From NCBI GenBank assembly GCA_907163375.1, contig CAJQUW010007764.1:176584-240583 (forward strand): a stretch of DNA of 64,000 bases, in the 5' to 3' direction. The notes beneath the pieces were generated by a model. It saw nothing but the letters and a program-made list of their open reading frames with translations, was not told where the DNA came from and did no database searches. Position numbers and translations under genes: made by a program. Shown here piece after piece: positions 21,296 to 32,960 of this stretch (the first letter of the stretch is position 1; every line of letters starts with the position of its first letter). Source of the DNA: Prostheceraeus crozeri (Eukaryota; Platyhelminthes; Polycladida; Euryleptidae).

Positions 21296-22553
21296 CACAG
21301 AAGTAGATTGTTTAATTGTGTCACTTTGCTAGAAGTGCAAACTGATTCAAAACAATGGTACATCCAGGAACTTATTAAGTAGGCAAAATGAAATTTTTGA
21401 TACCTTACAGAGATAGGAAGAATGGTCGTGCGTCGCTTGCGGATTGCTCGGAATTCCTTCAAAATGATCCCATCGCCAAGCTAAAGATTCCTTCAGATTC
21501 GACGAATTCAGATCATTGCGCAAAAGTTTTCTCGATAATGTTGGGCCCTGCGATTATTATTAAAGATGTTAGCAGGCGCATGAAAAAACGTTCACAAACT
21601 TCTCTGTAGAACTTGACATCGACTGTGTCTCTTTGCTGTGTGATCCGGTTGTAGTCCGGCAGCCAGAACGAGTTTCTGCAGGGAACGAGGCCGAAACTGA
21701 GACTTTCACAGAATGATGTACACCCTTTGCCTACTACGAGTCGGCACGTCTGCCGAGTTCTAGTGAGTTCCTCTTCTTGTCAGACAGGATCAAAGAAAAA
21801 CATATGTAAATACAATGGGACGCAGATTGCAGCTTTTGGCTAAAATGAAATTTTCTATGTTTTCTCTGATTAAACGAAAAGTACTAAGCCCAGAGTCATA
21901 ATTTTTGGCGTGGAATGTCTTCAGGTCATTTTCTTTCATTTTCATGCACCCCTGTTTATATAGCTAAACACATTTAGCTTTGGCGAGCCTCTTAATGTCG
22001 GCAAACACAAACATTTTGACCAACTTTATCCACATTCAACCACATTCTCACATACATTGCCGATCAGAGGCATAATAATAGCACATTCACATCATTGGAA
22101 ATGACCTGAAGATATTCCATGCCAAAAATTATGACTCTGGGCTTAGTACTTTTCGTTTAATTAGAGAAAACATAGAAAATTGCATTTCAGGCAATAACTG
22201 CAATCTGCGTCCCATTCGATTTACATGTGTTTTTCTTTGATCGTGTCTGACAAGAAGAGGAACTCACTAGAACTCGGCAGACGTGCCGATTTGTAGTAGG
22301 CATAGGGTGTACATCATTCTGTGAAAGTCTCACTTTCGGCCTCGTTCCCTGCAGAAACTCGTTCTGGCTGCCGGACTATTGATAGCAGTCACTGAAACTT
22401 CGCACAGTTTGGCGTTTCTAATGTTGAACTGGCTGCTTATTGTTCGATTGCTATGTTATTATGTCAGCAGATTGTGCCATTTCATTAACGTTACATGTTC
22501 CATAGTTTCCTTTCTAGTCAAACAGAAGAGGAGAGGACCTGTCTAATTCTGTG
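21296..22553 (-). mobile_element. hAT-type MITE interrupted by FB1
   Basis: The left end CACAGAAGTAGATTG and right end GTCTAATTCTGTG are the same TIRs as the 20071 copy, in reverse orientation. The target duplication is GCTGCACG (21288-21295) against GCTACACG (22554-22561), 7 of 8 matching. The element is split at 21651/22379 by a complete FB1. Removing the FB1 and one TTG gives GATCCGGTTGATAGCAG, the same order as in the uninterrupted 20071 copy. Confidence 0.9.
21652..22378. mobile_element. FB1 long-palindrome element, full-length reference copy (727 bp)
   Basis: The ends are TAGTCCGGCAGCCAGAACGA and its inverse TCGTTCTGGCTGCCGGACTA. The two arms are inverted copies over roughly 300 bp each, around a central segment of about 150 bp. 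It is flanked by TTG on both sides (21649-21651 and 22379-22381), a perfect 3-bp duplication confirmed by the empty site in the hAT MITE at 20071-20591. There is no coding capacity. A 3-bp duplication fits PIF/Harbinger or CACTA-type integration, but the ends match neither clearly. Confidence 0.88.
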
Positions 22554-22561
22554 GCTACACG

Positions 22562-24213
22562 ATTCCCCAAATTTTCAATAATTGCTGATTAGTTGTAAAA
22601 CTAAAAGGTGAAAAAACTAATCAAAAATCGTGCTTGAAATTAGAATTTCAAATTTCAAACATGTGTACAAATAAGCAGATGACTTCAAATTCAAACTTTT
22701 TACATTTGTGAATATCTTTATAAAAATAGGATGAATCCTTTATGTAAATTCAACTTATTTCATCAGGAATTGATACCGCAATATATATTAGTACTGAATT
22801 ATACCGACATCAGCCAAAATATTCCAAACATTCAAATTTTAAAATAGATATCACGCCAAAAGTGCTGTGCCAAATTTATTGTCCTGCTGTCGAAGCTGCA
22901 TAATACGTAAAAAGTAAGCTACTAGAAATCTGGTGGCCAAAACTTGCCTGGTTTAAAATATAATCAAAAAATTCGCCAGGGGGTAAACGCCCACCCCCAG
23001 TGGGGTGAATGTTAAAATTATCGTTCTGCTGCCACTTGATTTATCCCATTCATGCATATTATGCCTTACAGAGGTCATTTTGACCCACATCTTTTGGGTC
23101 AGACCCCAAAGCGGCTAAAACTTGTAACCAAAAGAAAAAGGAGATGAATGCGCTTCTAATGGCACCTCTGCCGACTTCGTTCGATACCTAGAACGCCCGG
23201 AAATTGTAAATAAAGAAAATTTTGGTTTTTCAAAAGAAACTTTAATTTTGAAAATGATTCATGCATCAAAGGGTTAATGAAAATAATTGTTCCTGCAATT
23301 CTAAGTACTGCAATGTTACTGTTTCACAGACAATTGTATTTCATCCAATATCGGTCATTGCAGTCCCATAGATATTGCTGTGAGTCATCGATGTGATTCT
23401 ACAAAGTCCCCAGTTGATAGATATTTCACACAAATAATTTTTAAATATCTCAAGCGGTGCTTCCGAAAACTGAATGTCGGTGTTGAATAGTAGAAACAAA
23501 AATTCTCATCTTCAAATCGACTTTTATTGCCTTCATTGTCTTCTACGTCTGTAAGAGCGAAACTTCTTTCCATCGGATGGGAGTAGAGAAAGTGAAGAAT
23601 GGAGTCGGGTAGCCAACACCTGCGCGCACGAAGAAAGGAAGAGATGAAAGCGGGATGAATATTCGGCAAGTTTGATGGTGTCTTGATGATCGTAGATAAA
23701 ACCTGGGAACATCTCAACTCTTCAGGTGCTCCTGCATCTCCTTCGTTTTGTCCTTCTCTCCTATTGTCATCAACTTATGTTTGCATTTCATGGCTGAGAT
23801 TTTGTTTCAAATTCCTGGCATTCCTGATGCCGAGATTTTTCTTCATATTTGCCTGAAAATCCTTGCCCATGGGATCAAATATCACAGCGTGAGCTGGAAA
23901 GCACTTTGTCAGTATCTATCAAGTTCAAATCGAATGTGCTTCCTTCTTTGCAGCAGCGCACCAGTGCATTTTCATTCTGATAACATGATATCAGTCAGCA
24001 CCTGAGTATTCGTCCCTCGCATGTGGTATTATGGGAAACGTATTTCTTATTCGTCTCAAAATCAAAACTTATGCCTAATTCCTAAAAGATTATTTCTTGC
24101 TTGCTGTGGAATGGAAGCCTGAAGTGATTATATATTAATATATAAATCAGCGTTGTGTTTTTTATTCCATTTCATGATAGCATAAACAACAAATTCACAT
24201 AAAAAAACCACCG
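22562..24213. other. no recognisable gene
   Basis: Non-coding. A minus-strand frame of 110 codons (23385-23717) and a plus-strand frame of 85 codons (23748-24005) show no domain I recognise. Confidence 0.45.
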
Positions 24214-24822
24214 GGTACTAATGGTTTATCTCCCCCCCCCAAGTTTTCAAATTTGTCTAAAATCTGTAGAAATGAATCAATCGTCACAAAACTTCAGAAA
24301 CGCGTATTTGAATGTATTTTCTATTTATGCAAATCGGATCAGTACTTTTTGAATTAGAAACGATAACGTGAAGTGTAGCGATGTCAACAGCTTGATCTGA
24401 CTTCGCCTGACCTCATCGCCGGAGCAGAAAGCAGTTGATGTCAACAAAGTCATTTCCCGTAAACTCGTGAAGTGATGATGACCAGGCCACATTCCTTACA
24501 CCAACATTTTCAACTTAAGAAAGGTGTGGCAAGGTAGTGGCCGTGGGCAGATTTGAAATTGCAGCGGATGAGACAAAAAGGGAGAGAGAACAATGCACCC
24601 ACGAGTAAAAAGAATGCGTAGAAGAGACGAAGTCAGACCAAGCCGTTGACATCGCTACACTTCACGTTATCGTCTCTAACGAAACAATTTCTTGTACGAT
24701 TTGCATGAATGCTTGCATGTGTGTAGGAAATATACTCAAATCCGTGTCTATGAAGCTTTGTGACGATTGATTCATTTTTGCAGATTTTAGACAAATTTGA
24801 AAACGTGGGGAGGGGGAGTACC
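24214..24822. repeat. palindromic repeat (about 609 bp)
   Basis: The left arm (24214-24420) and right arm (about 24620-24822) are inverted copies. Both end in GGTACT, next to a C-run on the left and a G-run on the right, then CAAATTTGTCTAAAATCTG. Shared inner blocks include AATGAATCAATCGTCACAAA and CGATAACGTGAAGTGTAGCG. A one-arm relative lies at 5570-5905. The frames at 24633-24857 are by-products. Confidence 0.8.
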
Positions 24823-24925
24823 AAAAACCGCATGCCATGGAGGGCACTAAGAGACAAGCGTAACTAAAGTAAAAAACGCCAAATCAAAACTAAGTCAGAA
24901 CAGGTGGTCACAAATAGAGTCGAAG

Positions 24926-25342
24926 CTATACATTTCTTAAACTAAACTTGAATGAACGAACAGTTGTTGCGAGAGTACATTCTGATGGTAAATTGTTCCA
25001 AACTCGATATACACGAGGAAAGAAAGTGTTCAAGGAGGACTTTGCACGAGGAAGAAGAAAGTGTGCCACTACTTGACATACATTGTACATTCCACTACGA
25101 GTAGGATGCTGGATAGCCCATAAGGGACGATAACAGTGGCAGTTGAAATCCATATCGATGAAGCTATGATACATTTTATAAAGCAGGCATAAATAATGTA
25201 CAGAACGTCCATTCAGCAAAGATTGAAAATTGACTGTGCGGAACCTGTCACTGTAATCTCTGTATGAACTATCATGATAAATTGTGATATTTATAAAATT
25301 ATGATGAATGCATTTAAACAAATGCTCCAAAGGAAATTGCAC
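24926..25342 (-). pseudogene. non-LTR retrotransposon reverse transcriptase, C-terminal fragment
   Basis: The 138-codon frame ends with RAKSSLNTFFPRVYRVWNNL, P, then TTVRSFKFSLRN. The pattern R-x5-FF-x-R-x4-WN-x-LP followed by S-x-x-SFK-x-x-L is the usual C-terminal tail after the reverse transcriptase domain in CR1/Jockey/RTE-type LINEs. The polymerase domain is absent. The homology begins near 25340, so this is a 5'-truncated insertion, the normal outcome of target-primed reverse transcription. Only the last ~140 residues are present and intact. I cannot assign the clade. A SINE lies about 100 bp beyond its 5' end. Confidence 0.75.
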
Positions 25343-25439
25343 AAAAAGACAACAACAAAATGAAGGACCTAGAATAACAAATGGACCCTACTTTGACAAC
25401 GATGGTCTGTCGTAGTTCAGTATATTGTATATCTAGAGA

Positions 25440-25560
25440 ATGACAACGATTAAGTCAATAAAAGACATCGACACCCTTGAATACCCGACCACACTCGCCT
25501 GACCTAGTAATCGAACCAGGTACAGTAACGTCAGCTTGGCTTAGTGAGGAAGGTGCGACC
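25440..25560 (-). repeat. tRNA-derived SINE, reverse copy
   Basis: On the minus strand it contains CCTGGTTCGATTACTAGGTC (B-box region), then GCGAGTGTGGTCGGGTATTC, AAGGGTGT and GTCTTTTATTGACTTAATCG. These blocks match the plus-strand SINE beginning at 25532 and the copy at 39258-39390. Confidence 0.75.
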
Positions 25561-25680
25561 TCGTCTCCACCCACCTCCTTCGGTTCGATTGCTGGGTCAG
25601 GGGAGTGCGGTCGGGGAATCAAGGGTGTTGGTGTCTTTTATTGACTTCATCGCTGTCATTCTCTTTAGATATTCAAGAAT
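25532..25680 (+). repeat. tRNA-derived SINE, forward copy
   Basis: An A-box-like TTGGCTTAGTGAGG and a B-box GGTTCGATTGC mark a tRNA-like head. It is followed by a conserved body with GTCAGGGGAGTGCGGTCGGG, AATCAAGGGTGTTGGTGTC and TTTTATTGACTTCATCGCTG. It is arranged head to head with the copy at 25440-25560. Confidence 0.75.
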
Positions 25681-25884
25681 CCTATCTTATTATTAACGTG
25701 AAAGAGGCGCAATGTTTAACCATTTGTGTATTTAGGGACGGCCTCTGTTGGGTGATGTCTCACCTTCTGTTTTCTCTGTCACTTTCACCACTTTCCAAAA
25801 GAAAGATAATTTTTCTTGGACCAAGAAATTTCTCGAATCTCCGGAGTCTCCTCGAACTGTGTGCCTTTTCTGATCGGGTACACT

Positions 25885-26126
25885 CTTTTCTCTCTCTCTC
25901 TTCTCCCTCTCTCTCTCTCCTCTCTCTCCCTCTCACCTCTTTCTCTCTCTCTTCTCCCTCTCTCTCCCTCTCACCTCTTTCTCTCCTCTCTCTCCCTCTC
26001 ACCTCTTTCTCTCTCTTCTCCCTCTCTCTCTCTCTCTCTCTCTCCTCTCTCTCCCTCTCACCTCTTTCTCTCTCTCTCTCTCTCTCTCTTCTCCATCTCT
26101 CTCCCTCTCACCTCTTTCTCTCTCTC
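25885..26126 (+). repeat. TC-rich microsatellite/minisatellite
   Basis: The tract is (TC)n with recurring interruptions CCCTCTCACCTCTTTCTCTC. Long Ser/Leu-rich (plus) and Arg/Glu-rich (minus) frames here come from the dinucleotide repeat and are not genes. It borders CTCAAGAACTCAAGATGTTT on its right. Confidence 0.97.
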
Positions 26127-27069
26127 AAGAACTCAAGATGTTTATTAGTCAAAAACATTTGACAAAACATTGATGACGCTGGAATGAAATGATAAAATGA
26201 TACAATGATTCAGTGATGTTCATTCTCACGTGTTCATCGATATAAAATAAGTACGATGGGAGGATGATAAGATGGGCATGATGGGCAATTATGACGAAGG
26301 CAACTGTTGAATTCTGTGATTCTGCAATAACTGTCAAAGGTAAAATCACTGAGCGGAGAGGAGACATCATGCATGAAAAATAGATAGCATTTAGTATTTC
26401 ATCATGAATTTTGATTTTAACATATGCATTTAATGGTTTATACACAGTAGATAAATTTAACATGCAGCACTGTGATTGAGTACATGCATTTAATTATGAA
26501 GTTTTGAAAACATTACAACCGAGTAACCAAATCCACTTTCCAAGTAATCATGAGATGTTTTATATTGCATCAGATACACGAGATCATATTTCAAACATCT
26601 GTCTTGGTCTTTATGTTGAATATTTTATTTTAGTAATTGCTTCACATCTGTTGACAAACGCATCCACACGCATACACTGCCACGTTTCAAATCCACATTC
26701 GAATCATTTTGTGATTTATAATTATTTTATGGTCGAAGTCCGGCAATATATGAAAATGAACTCAAAATAGTCAATTTATATGACGGAAGAATATCAAAAT
26801 AGGAATATAGCGATTGCAAAATCATTATTTATAGTGAATAGACACACATAAACATTTACCTAACTATTGCAGCATATATGACATGTAGGTTTAACTCACC
26901 TGTAAGTGGAATGATTCAGAGATGGTAGGCAATGGAATATGATATATTCGTAGTTAGACCCGGACTTCGACTTCGACAGTTTTAGTAAGACACAATTTTA
27001 GGACTGAATGTTTATTTTCATGGAACGCATTCGTGAGGCGCTGAGTTGCATTCTTTGATGACGTAAATA
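26127..27069. other. no recognisable gene
   Basis: Unique AT-rich sequence between two TC tracts; 88-104 codon frames have no domain. Confidence 0.5.
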
Positions 27070-27291
27070 TTGATCCTCTCTCTTCTCTCTCCGTCTCACC
27101 TCTTTCTCTCTCTCTCTCTCTCTCCTCCTCTCTCTCCCTCTCACCTCTTTCTCTCTCTCTCTCTTCTCCTTCTCTCTCCCTCTCACCTCTTTCTCTCTCT
27201 CCTCTCTCTCCCTCTCTCCTCTTTCTCTCTCTCTCTTTCTCTCTCTCTCTCCTCCCTCTCTTTCCCTCTCTCTCTCTCCCTCTCACCTCTT

Positions 27292-27324
<33 letters not shown>

Positions 27325-27671
27325 TCTCCCTCTCACCTCTTTCTCTCTCTCTCTCTCTCTCTCTCCTCCCTCTTTCTCTCTCTCTCCTCTCTCTCCCTCT
27401 CACCTCTTTCTCTCTCTCTCTCTCTTCTCCCTCTCTCTCTCTCTCCTCCCTCCCTCTCTCTCCCTCTCCTCCCTCTCTCTCCCTCTCCTCCCTCTCTCTT
27501 CCTCTCTCCTCTTTCTCTCTCTCTCTCTCTTCTCCCTCTCTCTCTCTCTCCTCTCTCTCCCTCTCACCTCTTTCTCTCTCTCTCTTCTCCCTCTCTCTCT
27601 CTCTCCTCCCTCCCTCTCTCTCCCTCTCCTCCCTCTCTCTTACTCTCTCCTCTTTCTCTCTCTCTCTCTCA
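27070..27671 (+). repeat. TC-rich microsatellite/minisatellite
   Basis: A tract of about 600 bp built from (TC)n with repeated CCCTCTCACCTCTTTCTCTC and CCCTCTCCTCCCTCTC blocks. The 233-codon plus-strand and 149-codon minus-strand frames are translation artefacts of the repeat. Confidence 0.97.
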
Positions 27672-28107
27672 AAGACATATTGATCTATTGATCGAGTGTT
27701 TTATGTCATTGTTGTCTATGTTAAGATATGGCACATCCGTTTACAGTTGTCAAAAGTTGCTACAAAAATAGATCTATATCAACCGAGTACCTTGCTTTTG
27801 ATCTTTTAAAAACAGGAAGACTTAAGGCTAAGAAAATCAATTTTTCAAAATTCTCTACATTCATTACACAGTGTTTTATAAACTTGTCAGAAATCAAGAA
27901 CAACGCGACACAAATTCACTTCTGTCCATCAGTAGTTCCACTAATTTCAAAATTTATTTTGTAACACTGTTCAACCAATTTCTATCTCGTGAATTCAATT
28001 TTTCAGGTTTATATGATGCTTGAGTAATATTTCCTGCATAATTTTTCAATGCATCCTGATCGTAGTTATTTTTTTCAATGCATGATGCATGATGCATTTA
28101 CAATAAT

Positions 28108-28110
<3 letters not shown>
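27672..28110. other. no recognisable gene
   Basis: AT-rich spacer between TC tracts; nothing recognised. Confidence 0.5.

Positions 28111-28178
<68 letters not shown>
28111..28178 (+). repeat. (CT)n microsatellite
   Basis: About 34 uninterrupted CT units. Confidence 0.98.
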
Positions 28179-28179
<1 letters not shown>

Positions 28180-28304
28180 ACATAACGAAAACTACATTGA
28201 AAGTCGCGTCCTCCAGCAACGACTTTTTCCTAGAATCCTAAAACTAGGGGTACATCTTCACAACATTTGAGCGAGTAGTTTCTCCTTGTTCTGTCCGCTC
28301 CACT

Positions 28305-29200
28305 GTGCTCTCTCTCCCTCTCTCCGCTCTCTCTCTCTCTCTCTCTCTGTGTCCTCTCTCTCTCTCTCTCATATACTCTCAGTCTCTTTCACTCTCTCTC
28401 TCTCACTCACTCGCTCGCTCTCTCTCCCTCACTCAAGAACTCAAGAACGTTTATTAGCCATTTACTCGCTCTCTCTCTCTCCCTCACTCGCTCTCTATCT
28501 CTCTCTCTCTCCCTCACTCACTCTCTCTCTCTCTCTCCCTCACTCGCTCTCTCTCTCTTCCTCACTCACTCTCTCTCTCTCCCTCACTCGCTCTCTCTCT
28601 CTCCCTCACTCGCTCTCTCTCTCTCTCCCTCACTCGTTCCCTCTCTCTCCCTCTCTTCTCTCTTTCTCTCTCTCTCACTCACATACTCTCAGTCTTTTTC
28701 ACTCTCTCTCTCTCTCTCACTCGCTCTCTCTCTCTCTCTTCCCTCTCTCTCCCTCTCTCCTCTTTCTCTCTCTATCTCTCCTCTTTCTCTCTCTATATCT
28801 CTCTTTCTCTCTCTCTCTCTCTCACTCATATACTCTCAGTCTTTTTCACTCTATCTCTCCCTCACTCGCGCTCTCTCTCTCTCCCTCTCTTCCCTCTCTC
28901 TCCCTCTCTCCTCTTTCTCTCTCTATAAACCTCTCTTTCTCTCTCACTCATATACTCTCAGTCTTTTTTCTCTGTCTCTCTCTCTTTCCTCTCTCTCCTC
29001 TTTCTCTCTCTATCTCTCCTCTTTCTCTCTCTCTCACTCATATACTCTCCGTCTCTTTCACTCTCTCTCTCTCTCCCTCTCTTCCCTCTCTCTCCCTCTC
29101 TCCTCTTTCTCTCTTTATCTCTCCTCTTTCTCTCTCTATCTCTCTCTCTCTCTCTCTCACTCATATACTCTCAGTCTCTTTCACTCTCTCTCTCTCTTTA
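28305..29200 (+). repeat. TC-rich minisatellite with CTCACTCATATACTCTCAGT units
   Basis: About 900 bp of (TC)n with recurrent CTCACTC blocks and at least five copies of CTCATATACTCTC(A/C)GT followed by CTTTTTCACTC or CTCTTTCACTC. It is interrupted at 28434-28470 by ACTCAAGAACTCAAGAACGT plus TTATTAG. The 312-codon frame across it is an artefact. Confidence 0.96.
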
Positions 29201-29205
29201 TGGTC

Positions 29206-30385
29206 AGATCATATAATTGTGTAGTACCAATGTAGAAAGAACGATTGAAGTACGCTGAGCGTGTTTCTTTTTCTCTGCAATATTCCAATTGATTTTCAAA
29301 ATTGATCAAAATTGATTTTGAATTTAATCATTCACTCTCTTTACATACTCTCTAGTTTTCTAAGTCGAACCATCACTGTACTTGATGAGACAAAGCGCAA
29401 CATCGCGTTGTCATGAAATAATTGAGCTCCACTCTCTATTATTCGTGCACTTCAGTTGCCTTTGTAGAGGCGGTTTGGTTTGAAGACTGCTCACCGTTGG
29501 ATGAAGTTAGCAGTAGCGAAGATTCTGCACTTCATTGCTCTATCTGCACTCACACGACATAGGAACAAATTCTTTGACAATTGAGGAACGACAAGTGCCG
29601 CATTCGCATAGATTATCAGAAACACGAACGCTCTGTAGCTAGCAATCAATTCAACTGAATGAACAGAGTCAATAAACTGTAAGTAGAAAAGATAGAGTAT
29701 TTCGAAAAGATCTAACGCCGAGACCGAGGAAACTGATGCAAAAATGGCGACAGATGGGAAAAAATACATTTCTTCATCATGAAAGAGGCGCGAAACAAAT
29801 TTTGCCTTCAAAGATTCGCTTTCTTCAGAGAAGTCACGTGTTTCGTGTCTTTTTTATACCATTACCCATGAGGGATTTTCAGAAAAACTGAGAATAAATT
29901 AATTAACGCTTTATTGAAAGAAAAGAATAAAATATATGAAGTTTAGGTGTTCAGGTGCTTTCTACGATATTTATTTCCGCAGAAATCTCACTCTTCACTG
30001 GGGTGTTTTGACTGATCTTCTTTTGCATTGTTACTGAGTAAGTAGGGTTGTCCGCCGATATTTCACATGTCACTCTTCTATGAAAGTCGGCCATATGTCG
30101 CCAAATCCAAATTAGACGGCCTTGCATAATTAAGGCCGCCTACTTTGCTATGTAATACCATTGAGGTAGGAGCATTTCACCATCGTCTATCTTCGCATTC
30201 CCAGTGAAAATGACATTGAAGTGATTCCTATGGTTCACAATTTGGACTCGTAGATATCTCAAGTTTGACATACTTTAATGTTCTCCGCTGCATTGGCTAT
30301 GTAGAAAATTATCATAGATTTGAGTCTTTTGCAGATCAAAATCTTGGTTTTTTCATGTCATAGATTTTAAATTCAGTAACAATGC
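29206..30385. other. no recognisable gene
   Basis: Non-coding. A 106-codon minus-strand frame (29491-29811) lacks a recognisable domain. Confidence 0.5.
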
Positions 30386-30465
30386 ATATTACCTTTCAAT
30401 TGATCAGCCTAAATCGTCGGCGCGTAGCGTTGGACGATTTAGGTTGATCAATTGAAAGGTAATAT
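30386..30465. repeat. hairpin palindrome with GC-rich apex (H1)
   Basis: The arms 30386-30418 and 30433-30465 are 33 bp each with one mismatch (a G:T pair in RNA). The 14-base apex is GGCGCGTAGCGTTG. The arms are AT-rich and unlike those of the other hairpins. Confidence 0.9.
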
Positions 30466-30643
30466 ATCTTCAATCACAATTTGTCCTTGATCATCATAGC
30501 ACGTCGGAAAATAAAATTCTCTAGTCAACTTGTGCATGACATTCAAACTCGTTAGATTTAATGTATCTGAAAGGTAGTGTATTTTCATTGTTTAGTAGTA
30601 TATGTCTTTTCATAGTCGATGAATAGAAATATTATGCATTTAT

Positions 30644-30883
30644 AAGTATGGCCATAGACTTCTTAATATCATTGTGTGGCCGACAAATAGGACGCTAGGA
30701 TATCTAGCATCTTCCAGATGGAGATGAATGTATAGAATAATTATTTCCACGAAGAATAAAAAGTCAAATTTTCAGTACGAGGAGTGATATCGTTGTCGAG
30801 AGAGCGCAGCGATCTCCATCTGGAATGTGTTAGATATCTTAGCGTCCTATTTGTCGGCCAATAAGAAGTCTATGGCTATACTT
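30644..30883. repeat. inverted repeat (H2), 240 bp
   Basis: Left arm 30644-30725 and right arm 30812-30883 match inverted, except for a 12-base bulge in the left arm. Shared blocks include CCATAGACTTCTTA, GGCCGACAAATAGGACGCTA and TTCCAGATGGAGAT. The 86-base centre has a GC-rich end (GAGAGAGCGCAGCG). It is MITE-like and non-coding. Confidence 0.88.
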
Positions 30884-32269
30884 TGAAATACGTAAAACAC
30901 TATTTCTATCCATGGACTAGGAATAGACATAGGCTACCAAGCATTGCAAAAGAAGACTTTTTGAATATAAATGTAATTAGTATTATACCTTAGTGTCCAG
31001 TAGCCTATTCGTTACATTCTATTAACCAAATAGCGACTTGAAAATGAAAGAACCCCAGAAATGATAATGAAGAAAATATCAATGGTAAAAGATGCGGAAA
31101 TCGAAGGGGCGATTTTTTTCGAATGTTGTCAGCTATCTGACAGAAATCCAAATTACTGGCACTGTTGATAATTGTGTTAATAATAAATCGTTTGCCAATT
31201 TGATATTTTTGATTCTGCATTAGGTCGATATATTTCAATTTAGCATTGTAATGCACCTATGTTTCAAATGCTAGATTTAGGCACTTGTCAAGGATATTCA
31301 ACGTAAATACAATCAAAATAATGCATAGAGAAAATACAATCATTACGAAAATACACTTTGCAGCACAAAAGCTGACGAGCTGCAAAGTATTGACCGCAAA
31401 GTTGACCAAGGACTGAAAAGCTGAACACCAACTGAAAAGTAATGCTCATGCGCTCTGAGGGCTATGGTAATATCAACTTTTCAATACATGCATAGAAATA
31501 ATTTATTACCTACACTCAATCAAGAAGTCCTCTCGACACCATATCGCTCCTCATACTGAAAAGTTAACCTTTTAATTTTCGTGAAAATAGTTTTAATTTA
31601 GACCGTCATATCCTGCTAGACCTTTTCAATTTACAGTGCAGAAATGGAAGTGTCTATGATAATGAAAGCAGATCGATGTCGACACGTTTCGTAAGATCGC
31701 GTTCCAATGAGTGGAATAGAAAATGCGGAATTTAATAAATCCGTTTAATTGATTTCGATTCTCGACATATATTGTCAATTCATCTGCGTCTGATGTTTGA
31801 TTTCGTGTTGACATGGAGCACTTGTCTCGCTCATATTGCAGAGTTCATGTCTGCAGTTTTAGAAACGTGCTTTTCATTCAAGTAAGCATCTTGAGATTAA
31901 TATCTTTCTCTCTCAAGTTTCCTTCGATTTATCAATTTCTTGCACTGTGAATTGATACTCAAACTTTAGAAGATCCTCAGAGTAAATACGATGAATCATG
32001 GTAAGGAGTTCTGACGCTCTCAAATTGAAATACGTTTCTGGAAATATATCGCCGTGTGATGATCCTTAGACTTATTTCTCGCCAGAGAAATTTTCAATTT
32101 CTTATTCCTCAATTTTTTGTATTAAGACTGCACAAGTAATTTCTACGTGTTGGAGATGCTAATAATGGTTTTAGTTCTAGCTTCTTAATATCAGTGAAAA
32201 GAAATGCTGGCAGTACTGCACTGACAAATTATCTGTATCACTTGTGTGTTATTCTTGTGTTACTGCTTT
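30884..32269. other. no recognisable gene
   Basis: Non-coding; an 83-codon minus-strand frame at 31005-31256 has no recognisable domain. Confidence 0.5.
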
Positions 32270-32539
32270 CCCAGTAAACATTGTGACGTCATTGTGACGT
32301 CCCACTGATGTCATCATTCGTCTGAGACGTCTATGACCAGAACGGGATGTCACAGTGACCTCCCATCAAAGATGTCAGAATGACCGCCTGTGCATGACGT
32401 CAGTGTGACATCCAAAGTGTGACCACAAACATGATCATGAGCCACAACCACGATAAGTTACGAAATTATGACGTTTACGCTATGATGAATAATTTCCACT
32501 TAATTGCACTAAGTTTAGGGACTATCTTTTTTAATTTCC

Positions 32540-32960
32540 ATTCTCGAATTCTCTCTCTCTCACTCACTTTATCTCTCTCCTCGCTTTTCATGATACTTTT
32601 TCTTCTGATAATGATTCTCTGTCATAGCCTAATTTCTCTTCTTCTTTCCTCTTCTCTTTCTCCCTACTTCTATTCATCTCTCAACTCAATTCTTTTCTTC
32701 CTCCTCTTCTATTTCTCCCCACTTCTCTTCATTTTCTTCTTTTGTTCCAATTCATCATTTCTCTTCTTCTTCCATATCTCTTCTCACTTCTCTTTTTTCC
32801 TCCTCTCCTTTCTCTTGATTTCTATTCATTCTTCCTTCTCTACTCTGTCTCCTCATTTCTCTCATTTATCTTCATTTTATTCTTCTGCTTCCCTATCAGT
32901 TCCTCTTTTTCTTCTTCTATTTCTTATTCTCCCATCAATCTGTTTTTTGCTTTGTTTTTA
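32540..32960 (+). repeat. polypyrimidine tract
   Basis: About 420 bp of imperfect TTCTTCT/CTCTTCTTT. The 180-codon Phe/Ser/Leu-rich frame here is a low-complexity artefact. Confidence 0.9.

Noticed and set aside
23385-24005. Divergent pair of 110- and 85-codon frames as host genes
   Set aside because: No recognisable domains; lengths are near what AT-rich random sequence gives in a 64-kb window.
24633-24857. Two overlapping minus-strand frames as small proteins
   Set aside because: They lie in the arm of the 24214-24822 palindrome and have no independent support.
25885-29200. CRISPR array or other spaced-repeat system
   Set aside because: The repeats are contiguous low-complexity TC sequence with no unique spacers, and the window is eukaryotic.
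28286-29224. 312-codon Ser/Leu-rich open frame, and similar frames at 25605-26162, 26954-27403 and 27070-27771
   Set aside because: All arise from (TC)n or (GA)n repeats, which lack stops in several frames. Opposite strands are equally open. There is no domain or splice evidence.
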